Positions 7,733 to 16,946 of a stretch of DNA of 57,579 bases are shown piece after piece. The notes under the pieces are model-generated. The model was not told where the DNA came from. It worked only from the letters and a program-made list of their open reading frames with translations, and searched no databases. The DNA is from Chlorobiaceae bacterium (GTDB lineage: Bacteria > Bacteroidota > Chlorobiia > Chlorobiales > Chlorobiaceae), in NCBI GenBank assembly GCA_013334225.1, contig JAAXXY010000018.1:1-57579 (forward strand), given 5' to 3'. Both the position numbers and the translations under genes were made by a program. Position 1 is the stretch's first letter; every line of letters begins with the position of its first letter.

Positions 7733-8758
7733 TCAGGCAGGGAACTGCTTCAGCATGCGTATGTCGTTTTCAAACAGAAGACGGATATCGTCGATTTTAT
7801 AGCGAAGGAGCACGGTTCTGTCCACGCCCATACCGAATGCATAACCTGACCAGGTTTCCGGATCGATTCCGCAATTGCGAAGAACGTTCGGGTGGACCAT
7901 GCCGCAACCCATGATTTCGAGCCAGCCTGATTTCTTGCAGACACGGCAACCTTTGCCGCCACAGAGATAGCAGGTGACATCGACTTCTGCCGACGGCTCA
8001 GTGAATGGGAAGAAACTGGGCCGGAAGCGCAGTTTCACATCCGATCCGAACATCTGCTTGGCAAAGGAGTAGATGGTGGCTTTCAGGTCTGCGAATGATA
8101 CGTTTTTGTCGATATAGAGCCCTTCGAGCTGATGGAATACACAGTAGCTTCTCGCACTGATCGCTTCGTTGCGGTAGACTTTACCCGGACATATCACCCT
8201 GATTGGCGGTTCCCGGTCCAGCATGACCCTGATCTGGACGGGAGAGGTATGAGTTCTCAGAAGCACGTCGTTGCCGTTTTCTTCACGGGTGATGAAGAAG
8301 GTGTCCTGCATATCTCGGGCAGGATGGTCGGGAGGGAAGTTCAGCATGTCGAAATTATAGCTGTCGAGCTCGAGTTCCGGGCCTGTCGCTATGCTGAAAC
8401 CCATATCGGAAAAGATCCTTTTCATTTCGCCAAGCACCTTCTGGACCGGATGTTCGCTGCCGGTGAAATACCGTCTTCCGGGGAGGGTGAGGTCGATCTT
8501 CCTTTTTCCGCCTGACACCTCCGAAGCAAATTTTTCAGCGGCTTCGGCACTTTTGGTCTCAGCTGTCTGCTTGAGCTGGTTCAGCATCTGGCCAATCCGC
8601 GGTTTTTCAGCAGGTTCAACTGATTTGAGCTGTCCGAAAAGATTTGCGATCAGACCTTTGCGGACCGTATAACGGATCCGGAAGGCTTCGAGGTCTTCCG
8701 GTGTGCTGATCTCGAAATCAATGATTTCCTGCTGTAAACTGCGAATGGTGTTTTCCAT
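7733..8758 (-). CDS. pheS: Phenylalanyl-tRNA synthetase alpha subunit
   Basis: A 341-residue class II synthetase alpha chain, which with PheT charges tRNA-Phe. The N-terminal coiled coil (first ~85 residues) binds tRNA; the catalytic core shows [11 protein letters not shown] near 140, [12 protein letters not shown], motif-2 region [20 protein letters not shown] near 190, and C-terminal [33 protein letters not shown] near 265 is a Cys-rich insert seen in many bacterial PheS. It is the last gene of the thrS-infC-rpmI-rplT group; pheT does not follow, so the beta subunit is encoded elsewhere. Confidence 0.97.
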   Translation of the reverse strand: MENTIRSLQQEIIDFEISTPEDLEAFRIRYTVRKGLIANLFGQLKSVEPAEKPRIGQMLNQLKQTAETKSAEAAEKFASEVSGGKRKIDLTLPGRRYFTGSEHPVQKVLGEMKRIFSDMGFSIATGPELELDSYNFDMLNFPPDHPARDMQDTFFITREENGNDVLLRTHTSPVQIRVMLDREPPIRVICPGKVYRNEAISARSYCVFHQLEGLYIDKNVSFADLKATIYSFAKQMFGSDVKLRFRPSFFPFTEPSAEVDVTCYLCGGKGCRVCKKSGWLEIMGCGMVHPNVLRNCGIDPETWSGYAFGMGVDRTVLLRYKIDDIRLLFENDIRMLKQFPA

Positions 8759-8775
8759 TGATGCCTGGATAAATC

Positions 8776-9123
8776 TTATTCGATAACGCTGTTGACAATC
8801 CGGGTGAATGCTGCCGGATCCTTGACGGCGATCTCTGCAAGGGCTTTCCTGTCGATTTCGACGTTCTTCTTGTTCATGGCACTGACAAGCTTCGAATAGG
8901 TTGTGCCGTTCAGGCGCGCAGCGGCATTGATGCGCATGATCCAGAGCGAACGGAAGGTGCGTTTCTTGGCCCGTCTGTCACGGTAGGCATACTGTTCGGC
9001 TTTGTCGACAGCATGTTTGACGACGGTCAGAACATTGCCGCGTGAACCCCAGAACCCTTTGGCTTTCTTTAAAATTCTCTTTCTCCGTGCTTTCGAGGCT
9101 ACGGCATTATTGGCTTTAGGCAT
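8776..9123 (-). CDS. rplT: Ribosomal protein L20
   Basis: A 115-residue L20, an early 50S assembly protein. The sequence has the expected long basic N-terminal helix ([27 protein letters not shown]) and the [20 protein letters not shown] stretch followed by the globular end. In several bacteria L20 represses its own operon by binding mRNA; no such site was identified here. It lies 17 bases before pheS and 26 after rpmI. Confidence 0.97.
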   Translation of the reverse strand: MPKANNAVASKARRKRILKKAKGFWGSRGNVLTVVKHAVDKAEQYAYRDRRAKKRTFRSLWIMRINAAARLNGTTYSKLVSAMNKKNVEIDRKALAEIAVKDPAAFTRIVNSVIE

Positions 9124-9149
9124 TGCAGTGAAAAGTTAGTGTTAGAAAT

Positions 9150-9344
9150 TTATGCAAGAATCATCCGCTTGATCTGTTTGGCTTTCGAGCCTTCAAGCAG
9201 AGTTGACTGGTGCAGGCGGCGTGAACGTTTCCTGTTCTTTTTCTCAAGGTTGTGAGAACCGTTCATCCGTTCGCGTTTGATCTTTCCAGATGCGGTTGCC
9301 TTGAAACGTTTTTTGGCACCGCGGTGTGATTTCATTTTAGGCAT
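9150..9344 (-). CDS. rpmI: Ribosomal protein L35
   Basis: A 64-residue, very basic L35 of the large subunit. It begins MPKMKSHRGAKKRFKATASGKIKR, the family signature, and ends with the KAKQIKRMIL helix. Position between infC and rplT is the near-universal bacterial order. Confidence 0.97.
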   Translation of the reverse strand: MPKMKSHRGAKKRFKATASGKIKRERMNGSHNLEKKNRKRSRRLHQSTLLEGSKAKQIKRMILA

Positions 9345-9386
9345 GATCGTCCTTTATGATATTTTGGTAATAAACTGAAACGGTAT

Positions 9387-10016
9387 TTACTCTTTAACTT
9401 CTTTAACATCCTTTACTTCGGCTGGCGGAACGACGGGAGCGGCTGTCTTCGCCCTGATGCGGTCGTAGGCATCTATTTTTTTCTTGTCAGGCTCGAAATA
9501 GACGAAAAGCTTCTTGCCTTCGAATTTCGGATCGCCATCCCGGTTCCCTACGACACTGAGGCGTTCGGTGAGGCGTTCGGCAAGCTCGAGCCCTTTGTCC
9601 TTGTAGATGATCGAACGTCCGAGAAAGACGATGGTCGCTCGAACACGGTTTCCCTTGCGGAGGAACTCCTCCAGATGGGCAGTCTTGAAATCGAAGTCAT
9701 GCTTGTCGGTGTTGGGATGGAACCGCAACTCCTTGAGTGTGGTGGTCTTCTGCTTCTTTTTCAGGTCCTTTTCCCTCTTGTCCATTTTATAGAGAAGCTT
9801 GCCGAGATTGTCGAACTTGCAGACCGGCGGCTGGGCGTTGGGCTGGACTTCGATCAGGTCCTGGTTTTTTTCTTCCGCAATCCGTCTCGCATCGATGGTT
9901 TTCATGACCTGCTGTGTGCCGTCCGGAAAAATTATTCTCACTTCCGGAACACGAATCTGTTCATTGACCCTGTAGGAGAGTTTCGATTTTTGATCCGTAC
10001 TCTTTTGTTTCTTCAT
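9387..10016 (-). CDS. infC: Translation initiation factor IF-3
   Basis: A 209-residue IF-3, which binds the 30S subunit and checks start-codon pairing. N-domain: [19 protein letters not shown] and [30 protein letters not shown]; after the KRE/KKK-rich linker, the C-domain shows [18 protein letters not shown] and [13 protein letters not shown]. The last ~25 residues are an Ala/Pro/Val/Lys tail. It starts with ordinary ATG, not the rare AUU used for self-control in enteric bacteria. It is 23 bases downstream of thrS. Confidence 0.97.
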   Translation of the reverse strand: MKKQKSTDQKSKLSYRVNEQIRVPEVRIIFPDGTQQVMKTIDARRIAEEKNQDLIEVQPNAQPPVCKFDNLGKLLYKMDKREKDLKKKQKTTTLKELRFHPNTDKHDFDFKTAHLEEFLRKGNRVRATIVFLGRSIIYKDKGLELAERLTERLSVVGNRDGDPKFEGKKLFVYFEPDKKKIDAYDRIRAKTAAPVVPPAEVKDVKEVKE

Positions 10017-10039
10017 GCGTCAAGGTTAGTTTTAGGTAG

Positions 10040-12034
10040 TCAGGTTCTTCCGGTTATTTCTTTCTGCAATTTTTCTATCATTCCATTCAAGCTGAAACGG
10101 CCGGCGTCACCGATACGATGGCGGCGCAGGGAAACTTCTCCGTTTTCCTGTTCTTTCTGTCCAATAACGATCATACAGGGGATTTTGCCGACTTCTGCGT
10201 CCCGTATTTTTTTACCTACTTTTTCACTCCTGATGTCGATTTCCGTACGGATTCCCGCTGCCAGCATCGCCTGGTGAACGGTTCTCGCATAGTCGTGAAC
10301 ATCTTCAGCGATAGGCAGGACAATTGCCTGCACCGGTGCGAGCCATAGCGGGAAATTGCCGGCGGTATGCTCGATGAGCACGCCGATAAAACGCTCCATG
10401 GAACCGAACGGGGCCCTGTGGATCACAACCGGTCGGTGTTTCTGACCGTCGCTGCCGACGTAGGTAAGATCGAACCGCTCGGGCATGACATAGTCCACCT
10501 GGACCGTGCCGAGCTGCCATTTTCTGTCGAGGGCATCGCGGACGATAAAATCGATTTTCGGGCCGTAAAAACTCGCTTCGCCGATGCCGATGAAATAGTC
10601 GATACCCATGCGGTCAGCAGCTTCCTTAACATCTTTTTCGGCCTGTTCCCATACTTCCGGTGTTCCGCCGTACTTGGCCTGGTTTGCCGGGTCATGCATG
10701 GAGAGCCTTGTCTGGACATTCGAAAATCCGAGTGTCGAGAAGACATATTGCGTAAGGTCGATGGCGTTGCAGATCTCATCGACAAGCTGGTCGGGACGGC
10801 AGTAGATATGCGAGTCGTCCTGCGTGAACCCGCGTGCGCGCACAAGGCCGTTCAGTTCACCTGACTGTTCGTGGCGGTAAACGGTTCCGAACTCGGTCAG
10901 CCTTATCGGCAGGTCGCGGTAACTGCGGATCCTGTTGCTGTATATGAGATGGTGATGCGGGCAGTTCATCGGTTTAAGAAGGTACTGCTCCTGCGAGCCA
11001 TCCTCATCGTGGTATGTCAGAGGAGGAAACTGCGAATCGCTGTAATACGGATAGTGTCCCGAACGTTTGTACAGTTCGATATTGCCTATATGCGGTGTGT
11101 AAACCGGCAGGTAACCCCGCTTGCGCTGCTCTTCCTTCAGGAAGGATTCGAGCTCGTTGCGGATGATGGCACCTTTCGGCAGCCATATCGGCAGGCCGCT
11201 TCCCACTTCAGGGGTGAGCATGAACAGCTCGAGTTCAGCACCGAGCTTCCGGTGGTCCCTGCGTTTTGCCTCTTCTATTCTGGCGGCATACTCCTTCAGA
11301 ATTTTCTCGGACGGGAAAGCGATGCCGTAAATACGCTGCATTTTTTCCCTCGATGAATCGCCGCGCCAGAATGACGAGGAGATATTGGTGAGAAGCACCG
11401 CTTTCAGCTTCGAGGTGGAAGGAAGATGCGGGCCGCTGCAGAGGTCGGTGAATTTGTCCTGATGGTACAGGGATACGGTATCGACCTGTTTCAGGGTGTC
11501 TTCGAGGATTTCAACCTTGTAAGGGTCCTGTCGAACGGTCGAAAAAAATTCGATTGCAGCCTCTCTCGGCAGTTCCTCTCTAGTGATCGTGATATCCCGT
11601 TTGCCTATTTCAAGCATTCTTTCTTCGATCAGGCGAAGATCGGTTTCCCTGAACCGGTGCGGGGAATCGATATCATAATAGAATCCCTGCTCGATGGCCG
11701 GGCCTGCACCGAATTTGCTTCCGGGAAACAGTTCTTCGATTGCCTGAGCCATGATATGGCTTGCGCTGTGCCAGAACACATTTTTCCCTTCAGGGGAATC
11801 GAAAGTCAGTATCTCTATTTTAGCATCGGCAGTCAAAGGTATTCCGAGATCTACGGCTTTTCCGTCGAATTTCAGCGCGATGGCATCCTGTGCAAGTTTG
11901 CGTCCGATTGAAAGTGCGATTTCGAGTCCTGTGCTTCCTGACGGGAAGGACCTTATTGTCCCGTCGGGCAGGGTAATGGCTATCATAGCCGGATTTTCCT
12001 GATGGTCAGACATTTCGTTATTCTGTCGTTTCAC
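10040..12034 (-). CDS. thrS: Threonyl-tRNA synthetase
   Basis: A full-length, 664-residue class II synthetase charging tRNA-Thr. Domains in order: TGS (about 17-77), editing domain with the HSASHIMAQAIEELFP motif and a Cys-containing DLCSGPHLPSTSKL, catalytic core with MNCPHHHLIY near 355 (zinc-binding Cys), VYRHEQSGELNGLVRARGFTQDD and IHRAPFGSMERF, then the anticodon-binding domain from about 560. GTG at 12034 or ATG at 12013 could start it; neither has a strong ribosome site. A hairpin ends at the GTG. It heads thrS-infC-rpmI-rplT-pheS. Confidence 0.96.
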   Translation of the reverse strand: MKRQNNEMSDHQENPAMIAITLPDGTIRSFPSGSTGLEIALSIGRKLAQDAIALKFDGKAVDLGIPLTADAKIEILTFDSPEGKNVFWHSASHIMAQAIEELFPGSKFGAGPAIEQGFYYDIDSPHRFRETDLRLIEERMLEIGKRDITITREELPREAAIEFFSTVRQDPYKVEILEDTLKQVDTVSLYHQDKFTDLCSGPHLPSTSKLKAVLLTNISSSFWRGDSSREKMQRIYGIAFPSEKILKEYAARIEEAKRRDHRKLGAELELFMLTPEVGSGLPIWLPKGAIIRNELESFLKEEQRKRGYLPVYTPHIGNIELYKRSGHYPYYSDSQFPPLTYHDEDGSQEQYLLKPMNCPHHHLIYSNRIRSYRDLPIRLTEFGTVYRHEQSGELNGLVRARGFTQDDSHIYCRPDQLVDEICNAIDLTQYVFSTLGFSNVQTRLSMHDPANQAKYGGTPEVWEQAEKDVKEAADRMGIDYFIGIGEASFYGPKIDFIVRDALDRKWQLGTVQVDYVMPERFDLTYVGSDGQKHRPVVIHRAPFGSMERFIGVLIEHTAGNFPLWLAPVQAIVLPIAEDVHDYARTVHQAMLAAGIRTEIDIRSEKVGKKIRDAEVGKIPCMIVIGQKEQENGEVSLRRHRIGDAGRFSLNGMIEKLQKEITGRT

Positions 12035-12071
12035 TTTCTGCGAATCATGGTGTCTCTCTGGCTCGCAGAAA
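12035..12071 (-). promoter_or_regulatory. Hairpin just upstream of thrS
   Basis: On the + strand TTTCTGCGA (12035-12043) and TCGCAGAAA (12063-12071) are perfect inverted repeats with a 19-base loop. In the thrS mRNA the stem abuts the GTG start and precedes the alternative ATG at 12013. Such a hairpin could limit ribosome access, as in known thrS leaders, but no Thr anticodon triplet is in the loop, so mimicry is not supported. Confidence 0.4.
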
Positions 12072-12121
12072 AAATCAAATCAGCCGCTTTTCGTTAGTCA
12101 TTTCCGTCCGGGGGGGCTGAT
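12065..12121 (-). terminator. Terminator or attenuator between bchZ and thrS
   Basis: Read leftwards, ATCAGCC (12121-12115) pairs with GGCTGAT (12085-12079) and is followed by TTGATTTTTT. The loop is long, about 29 bases, and contains a run of C. It could end the bchZ transcript or act as a conditional terminator in the thrS leader, because only a few bases separate it from the hairpin at the thrS start. Confidence 0.5.
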
Positions 12122-12193
12122 CAGTATCAAACTGTTTTCCCCATTGACGGAGTGAAGAACCTGACAATACAAATAAAACCCAAAATTTCCAAA

Positions 12194-13603
12194 TCAGTTC
12201 AGCATTTGCAGAATGTCAGGCGTGATGGTTTCCCTGCCCTGTTTCCGGGCAAACAGTTCGGCTTTCTTTTTCAGTTCCCTTCCAAACGAAATCTGGCTGA
12301 TGAAAGGAGCTTTTCTGACGATTTCATTCAGGACAGCATTGGCTTCGCTGCTCCAGGTAATCCTGGCACCCGAATCCTGCTGCACGCTGGAGCGACTGTT
12401 GATCGGAAGGAAGTTGAAAAGCATGTCGTACAGCGCATTGACAATTTCCTGAATGAGATAGATGGCTCCTGAATGTCCCATGAACGGCGTTCCGAGGGCC
12501 CTGCGCACGATCGGTCCCGGGAAGCCCGCAGGAACGAAGCGGGTTTTTGCATCGAGTTCCGCCAGGCAGATCTTGTCGACGATCCTGCCGAAAAGGAACT
12601 GGGGCTGCTTCTGCTGGATTTCGTTCCTGACGACCGTATTGTCAGCTTCGGAGGAATCGAAACTGAAGAGGCACTGCATGCCCATTTCAGTGCCGAGAAA
12701 TTTTTCCAGCCCGCGAGCGTAGGTTTTCGATGCAGCCACTCCGAAACGAATGGTCGGAAACCATTCCGCCTGAGGGCCGCGCCAGAGGTCCCAAAGAGGC
12801 TTGAGTGTGGTTTGTTTCTCGTGCTTCAGGAACAGTGAGGCTTTTTCCTCCGTATGCAGCAATGTTCCCAGTCCGAGAATGAACTCTTTTGTTTCCTCTA
12901 TCCCGAAAGAGGCCTGAAGGACCGGTCGTCCCAGCGATTCCGCAAGGGTATGGCCGAATTCATGATAAAGAAGCACGATGACATCGGAATTTTTCAGTTC
13001 CGATATATCATGAAGAGAGCTTTCAAAGGGATAGATATGATGAACAGAGCCTCCTGCACCTTCAATCAGCCTCTTGATCTCGAAGAGATCGGAAGGGCTG
13101 TTGAAGCATCCATAGGTCGGACCGATAATGCTTACCGTTCCCGGTTTCACTGAAGCGGTTTTTCCATCGTCAAACTGTTCAAAAAGCCATTGCAATGCCC
13201 GGTCGCGTCCCTGCCATTCATTCTGGCCAAGGGAGTTGGACGGGAAAAAACGGATATCGGGATATTTCATTTTCAGCATCCCTTCATGATCGCTGCCTAT
13301 CATTTCGCTTTCGGCACTCGAGACGAGGATAAGCTGTTTTCCTGGTTCACGGAGCTTTTCAATGGTGGCGCTGACAATTTCGGAACTTCCCGAAGAGGCG
13401 ATTTCCTTTTCGGTAAGGCTCGTAGGGGTGAAATTCTCAAGGTAGGGGACCGCGTCCGTATAATCCATGACAGCGACACCGACAAGGTTGTAACATCCCA
13501 CCGGAGCATCCGCTATGACGTGGACATCTTTCAGCGAACAGAATGTGTTGACGGCTGCCCAGTAGGCGCTTGCAGTCGATTCGTCACGGATTATTTTTCC
13601 CAT
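12194..13603 (-). CDS. bchZ: Chlorophyllide reductase subunit Z
   Basis: A 469-residue subunit of chlorophyllide a oxidoreductase, the nitrogenase-like enzyme (BchX reductase plus BchY-BchZ) that reduces ring B of chlorophyllide on the way to bacteriochlorophyll a. PVGCYNLVGVAVMDYTDAVPYLENFTPTSL near 34-64 is the subunit hallmark; its Cys (about 37) is the expected iron-sulfur ligand from this chain. The last ~50 residues (from WSSEANAVLNEIV) are the small helical domain shared by BchB and BchZ. bchX and bchY are not nearby. nagZ ends 38 bases upstream, so the two may share a transcript. Confidence 0.93.
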   Translation of the reverse strand: MGKIIRDESTASAYWAAVNTFCSLKDVHVIADAPVGCYNLVGVAVMDYTDAVPYLENFTPTSLTEKEIASSGSSEIVSATIEKLREPGKQLILVSSAESEMIGSDHEGMLKMKYPDIRFFPSNSLGQNEWQGRDRALQWLFEQFDDGKTASVKPGTVSIIGPTYGCFNSPSDLFEIKRLIEGAGGSVHHIYPFESSLHDISELKNSDVIVLLYHEFGHTLAESLGRPVLQASFGIEETKEFILGLGTLLHTEEKASLFLKHEKQTTLKPLWDLWRGPQAEWFPTIRFGVAASKTYARGLEKFLGTEMGMQCLFSFDSSEADNTVVRNEIQQKQPQFLFGRIVDKICLAELDAKTRFVPAGFPGPIVRRALGTPFMGHSGAIYLIQEIVNALYDMLFNFLPINSRSSVQQDSGARITWSSEANAVLNEIVRKAPFISQISFGRELKKKAELFARKQGRETITPDILQMLN

Positions 13604-13641
13604 AATCTTGTTGAAGATTGTTGATTTCCGGAAAATATCAG

Positions 13642-15387
13642 TCAGCGGCTGAAAGACTGCAGCGATACGGGCAGCAGCCCCTGAGGTTTGAGTTCGCCCC
13701 TGAGCGCATCCACTGCCAGCCCTTCACTTGTTTCATGCGAGGAGTATGTACAGAGGTATGTGGTAATTTCCGGGAAATAGTTGATCAGATAAGGTGTTCC
13801 CAGAGAGACGAAAATAAGCGGTTTTTTCGAATTGAAGCCTGACAGCGAATGGACGAACGACTGCTGTTTTTCAGTGAGTTTCAGAGTGCCGGAACCGGAA
13901 AGCGCCTGGACGTATGAGGTAATGATGACCGCGGATGATCTGCCTGCGAGGTCGTAGGCTGATGCATAGCCGGATGAGTCGGTTTCGGGATCGATGCGGA
14001 TATGTGTTACAGGGTAGAACCGTTCGAGGTTTTTCATATACTCGGTGCCGGTCTCGCTGTTCTTTTTATCCTGGAGAATAATGTTCAGGACAGAGCCGGA
14101 TGTCGATGAAGGCCGTAACGGCAGATAGTTGTTTGCATCTCTGACAATTGTAATGGCGCGGGATGCTATTTTTTTTGCAAGCTCGCGATGGGATTCTGGG
14201 CTTTCCTCTGCAACAACCCGGTTCAGATCGACAAGCTTTCTGCTGTTTCGGTCCAGCCACGCTTTTGCCTGAAGGATCCTCCGGACGGAATTGTTGATCT
14301 GGTCGATCGCTATCGTCCCTTCTTCGACAGCTTTCACAACCGAGCTGTGAGCGAGTTCCGGATCGGGAGAAAACAGGAGCAGATCGTTTCCCGCCTTCAC
14401 TGCCTTGACGGAAATATCCGCGACGTTACTTCCATTGTAGAGGGCTTTCATGTTCAGAGCATCGGTGATGATCAATCCTTTGAAACCGAGTTCCTGTCGG
14501 AGCAGACCGGAAACGATCTCCCTCGATATGGAAGCCGGGTCCATGTTTCCTGTCAGTTTAGGAACAGCGAGATGGCCTATCATGACGCTTATGACGCCCT
14601 GGTTGATTGCGGCTTTGAAGGGTTTGAGCTCATATTCATCAAGTCGTTTCCTGTCTGCCTGCAGGACCGGCAGAGCTATGTGACTGTCGACGGTAACGTC
14701 TCCGTGTCCGGGAAAATGTTTTGCAGTGGCGATCACTCCGTTCGATTGCAGTCCTTCGATGATCGCATTCGACATGGTGATCGTCAGTGTAACATCGTCA
14801 CCGAAAGAGCGGGTGTTGATGATAGGGTTCAGCGGATTGCTGTTCAGGTCGACAGTAGGAGCATAGTTGTAGTTCAGTCCGACAGCCCTTGCTTCCTGTG
14901 CGATATACTTTGCCATGTCTGCAGCAAGCTGAGGGTCCCGGGCGGCAGCGACAGCCATGTTCGGGGGAAATTGTGTGGCTCCCGTCAACCTCATGGCAAG
15001 CCCGCGTTCCATATCCGCGCTCATGAGAAGCGGTCTGGAAGCCAGCGACTGGAAGTGGTTCGCCAGCATGGCTGCGCTGAACGCGTCTCCCTTGAGGAAC
15101 ATGATGCCTCCCACCTTGCCTTCCTGTACAAGACGGCTGAGAAGCTTGTAATTTTTATCTTCGTTACCGTTATATCGCCCTTCGATCTGGGCGACGAGCA
15201 TCTGTCCGACCTTTTCAGACAGCGTCATCGTTCTAAGAGTTTCCTCGATGCGGGACGTGGAGTTGGCGAATATCTGCTGTGCCTGCCAGTTTTTTGCGCC
15301 CCCTGCCGATGTAGCCATTGCCGTGACATATACCGGAAGCAGCAATGTCAGGAAGAGCAGTGTTAAAAAAGAGTATGTTCTTTTCAT
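13642..15387 (-). CDS. nagZ: Beta-N-acetylhexosaminidase, glycoside hydrolase family 3
   Basis: A 581-residue exported GH3 enzyme. A signal peptide covers the first ~22 residues; the ATG at 15387 has an AGGAGA about 12 bases upstream, so the longer frame to 15519 is not needed. The barrel shows SADMERGLAMRL, KHFPGHGDVTVDSH near 225 (catalytic His dyad loop of NagZ-type enzymes) and LIITDALNMKAL near 305 (nucleophile Asp). A second, C-terminal sandwich domain of about 200 residues follows, as in Bacteroidetes-type GH3 proteins. It should remove GlcNAc from muropeptides during wall recycling, outside the cytoplasm here. Confidence 0.88.
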   Translation of the reverse strand: MKRTYSFLTLLFLTLLLPVYVTAMATSAGGAKNWQAQQIFANSTSRIEETLRTMTLSEKVGQMLVAQIEGRYNGNEDKNYKLLSRLVQEGKVGGIMFLKGDAFSAAMLANHFQSLASRPLLMSADMERGLAMRLTGATQFPPNMAVAAARDPQLAADMAKYIAQEARAVGLNYNYAPTVDLNSNPLNPIINTRSFGDDVTLTITMSNAIIEGLQSNGVIATAKHFPGHGDVTVDSHIALPVLQADRKRLDEYELKPFKAAINQGVISVMIGHLAVPKLTGNMDPASISREIVSGLLRQELGFKGLIITDALNMKALYNGSNVADISVKAVKAGNDLLLFSPDPELAHSSVVKAVEEGTIAIDQINNSVRRILQAKAWLDRNSRKLVDLNRVVAEESPESHRELAKKIASRAITIVRDANNYLPLRPSSTSGSVLNIILQDKKNSETGTEYMKNLERFYPVTHIRIDPETDSSGYASAYDLAGRSSAVIITSYVQALSGSGTLKLTEKQQSFVHSLSGFNSKKPLIFVSLGTPYLINYFPEITTYLCTYSSHETSEGLAVDALRGELKPQGLLPVSLQSFSR

Positions 15388-15721
15388 CTGGCTTTTTGTC
15401 TTCTCCTTTCTGAAGTTGAAATGAATAAGCGTACCTGCCTGAGGTCTTGGCTTGAAAAATCGTAAATGTTTCAGGCAATGCTTGTAATCGACGAACAACA
15501 AACCACCGATGAATAGCATTATCTTCTGCTGGAAAGGTAAAAAAAATCCTCGAAACCCGACTATACCTCTCGCTAAATGCTGACACAGAAGCTGCGGATT
15601 ATACCGTGGTTCTCAGGCTTCTTTTAATAACAACACTGTTCGGAGGAACATGGTTTCCCCATCTTGAGGCTGATCATTATATATTATGTGCTTTTTTCGC
15701 CATAGTTTCAGTTTTTCGCAA
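15388..15721. other. Intergenic region upstream of nagZ
   Basis: About 330 bases without a convincing gene. It contains the nagZ ribosome site (on the minus strand near 15399-15404) and must hold its promoter. A frame running left from 15900 is only a shadow of the deaminase gene. The stretch 15680-15720 is AT-rich. Confidence 0.5.
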
Positions 15722-16297
15722 TCATCGCGCATTGTAGATTGTTCCGCCTTGTGAAGTGTAAGAGCGGAGGACTTTGACGGCCTCTTCCCGTAAAACGCCG
15801 GTAACGACCTCGATTCCCCTTTTTTCAAGCTCTTCCACCCACTTCTCCGGTTTCGGTCCCTCGTCAAAACCGGCTGCAACGGCATCTTCTGTAAGTGCAC
15901 CGCATACGAGCCTGGTTATTCCCGACCAGACTACCGCCCCGAAACACATGGAGCAAGGCTCGGAAGAGGTGACCAGTTCGTATCCGGAATTACCGGAGCG
16001 GAACAGGCTGAATGAAGAGAGCCGGTGCTCGGCGATGGCAAGGGCGACCATCTCGGCATGGGCATGCGAGCAATTGCTTCGGATGACAAGGTTGATACCG
16101 ACAGCTTCAAGCTTGCCCAGCGCACGGTCGAAGACAGCAGCTCCGAAAGGGCCGCCTGTTTTATGGCGGACGTTCAGTCCGGCAAGTTCAATTGCCAGCA
16201 TCATTCGTTCTTCAGCAGGAAAACATAGACCACAGGTATTTTGGGCGAACTCTTCAGCCCAGTCAGGAAGTAAAGATTCAGGGTTGAACTGCTTCAT
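15722..16297 (-). CDS. Guanine deaminase-like zinc deaminase (CDA fold)
   Basis: A 191-residue member of the cytidine/deoxycytidylate deaminase superfamily. The zinc site is complete: HAEMVA (about 80-85, His and catalytic Glu) and SEPCSMCFGAVVWSG (about 110-124, two Cys). The TGGPFGAAV motif before it and the long C-terminal tail, including FDEGPKPEKWVEEL, fit the GuaD-type bacterial guanine deaminases rather than tRNA adenosine deaminases. It would convert guanine to xanthine in purine salvage. Downstream lies nagZ across a 330-base gap; upstream is the HNH gene 42 bases away. Confidence 0.83.
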   Translation of the reverse strand: MKQFNPESLLPDWAEEFAQNTCGLCFPAEERMMLAIELAGLNVRHKTGGPFGAAVFDRALGKLEAVGINLVIRSNCSHAHAEMVALAIAEHRLSSFSLFRSGNSGYELVTSSEPCSMCFGAVVWSGITRLVCGALTEDAVAAGFDEGPKPEKWVEELEKRGIEVVTGVLREEAVKVLRSYTSQGGTIYNAR

Positions 16298-16339
16298 CGG
16301 TTTTTTGATCTGATCGGGATTATTGATGCCGCACAGCTG

Positions 16340-16855
16340 TCAGGTCATATAAAGATAGGGTTTCCATGCTTCATGGACGAGAGGAGAGAGATGCTGCGAG
16401 AAAAGGAGCAGGTAATTGGGTTTTCCCGGCGGTTTAAGGGGCGGCATGCTGGCTTCCGGCGGGGTCAGATTTCCTTTTTTCGCGTTACAGGAAGGACAGG
16501 CTGTGACAAGGTTATCCCAGGAAGCATCCCCGCCCCTGGAACTGGGCACCATATGATCGATTGTCAATACCGTACCGGTTTTTCCGCAGTACTGGCATTG
16601 GAAATTATCTCTCAGAAAGATGTTTTTACGGTTCGGAAGTATGTTTCTGTAGGGAGTTCTCACGTAGGCTTTGAGCCTGACTATGCTTGGGAGATCATAA
16701 CTGCGGGAAACCGTCCTGATGACCATTTCAGGGTGATTGGCAATCGGTACGGCTTTCCCGCCGAAGAGAAGAAGAACAGCTTTTTGAGCGTTACAAATGC
16801 TTAGTGGTTCGTAACTGCTGTTGAGTACAAGAACTTTCGATCGTTGCAACGGCAT
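16340..16855 (-). CDS. HNH endonuclease family protein
   Basis: A 171-residue HNH protein of a widespread housekeeping type. N-terminal [28 protein letters not shown] is typical of this subfamily. The nuclease core shows CQYCGK (about 88-93), [31 protein letters not shown], giving two CxxC zinc knuckles around the His-Asn-type beta-beta-alpha metal site. Its cellular role is not established for the family; no restriction methylase or phage gene is near, so I do not read it as restriction or homing. Confidence 0.85.
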   Translation of the reverse strand: MPLQRSKVLVLNSSYEPLSICNAQKAVLLLFGGKAVPIANHPEMVIRTVSRSYDLPSIVRLKAYVRTPYRNILPNRKNIFLRDNFQCQYCGKTGTVLTIDHMVPSSRGGDASWDNLVTACPSCNAKKGNLTPPEASMPPLKPPGKPNYLLLFSQHLSPLVHEAWKPYLYMT

Positions 16856-16946
16856 ATTCCGGAGTTTTTCTGAAGTATAACGGCATTGTTTCTGTCATCA
16901 CAGTCAGCAAGGTTAAGCTTGTGTTAATTTTCTCGAAATCGATCAT

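Noticed and set aside
7498..7802. Two short plus-strand frames between mreB and pheS
   Set aside because: No ribosome sites, no hydrophobic or domain pattern, and one runs into pheS in antisense.
14188..15366. A 392-codon open frame on the plus strand
   Set aside because: It is wholly antisense to nagZ, whose motifs and signal peptide are clear. The antisense product is Cys/Arg/His-rich with no family features.
15613..15900. A 95-codon frame on the minus strand downstream of and within the deaminase gene
   Set aside because: Its upstream half lies inside the deaminase gene in another frame, it has no ribosome site or domain features, and its end falls in non-coding DNA.
16340..16855. HNH protein as a homing or restriction nuclease
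   Set aside because: No intron, methylase or phage gene is adjacent, and the N-terminal part is typical of a widespread housekeeping HNH family.
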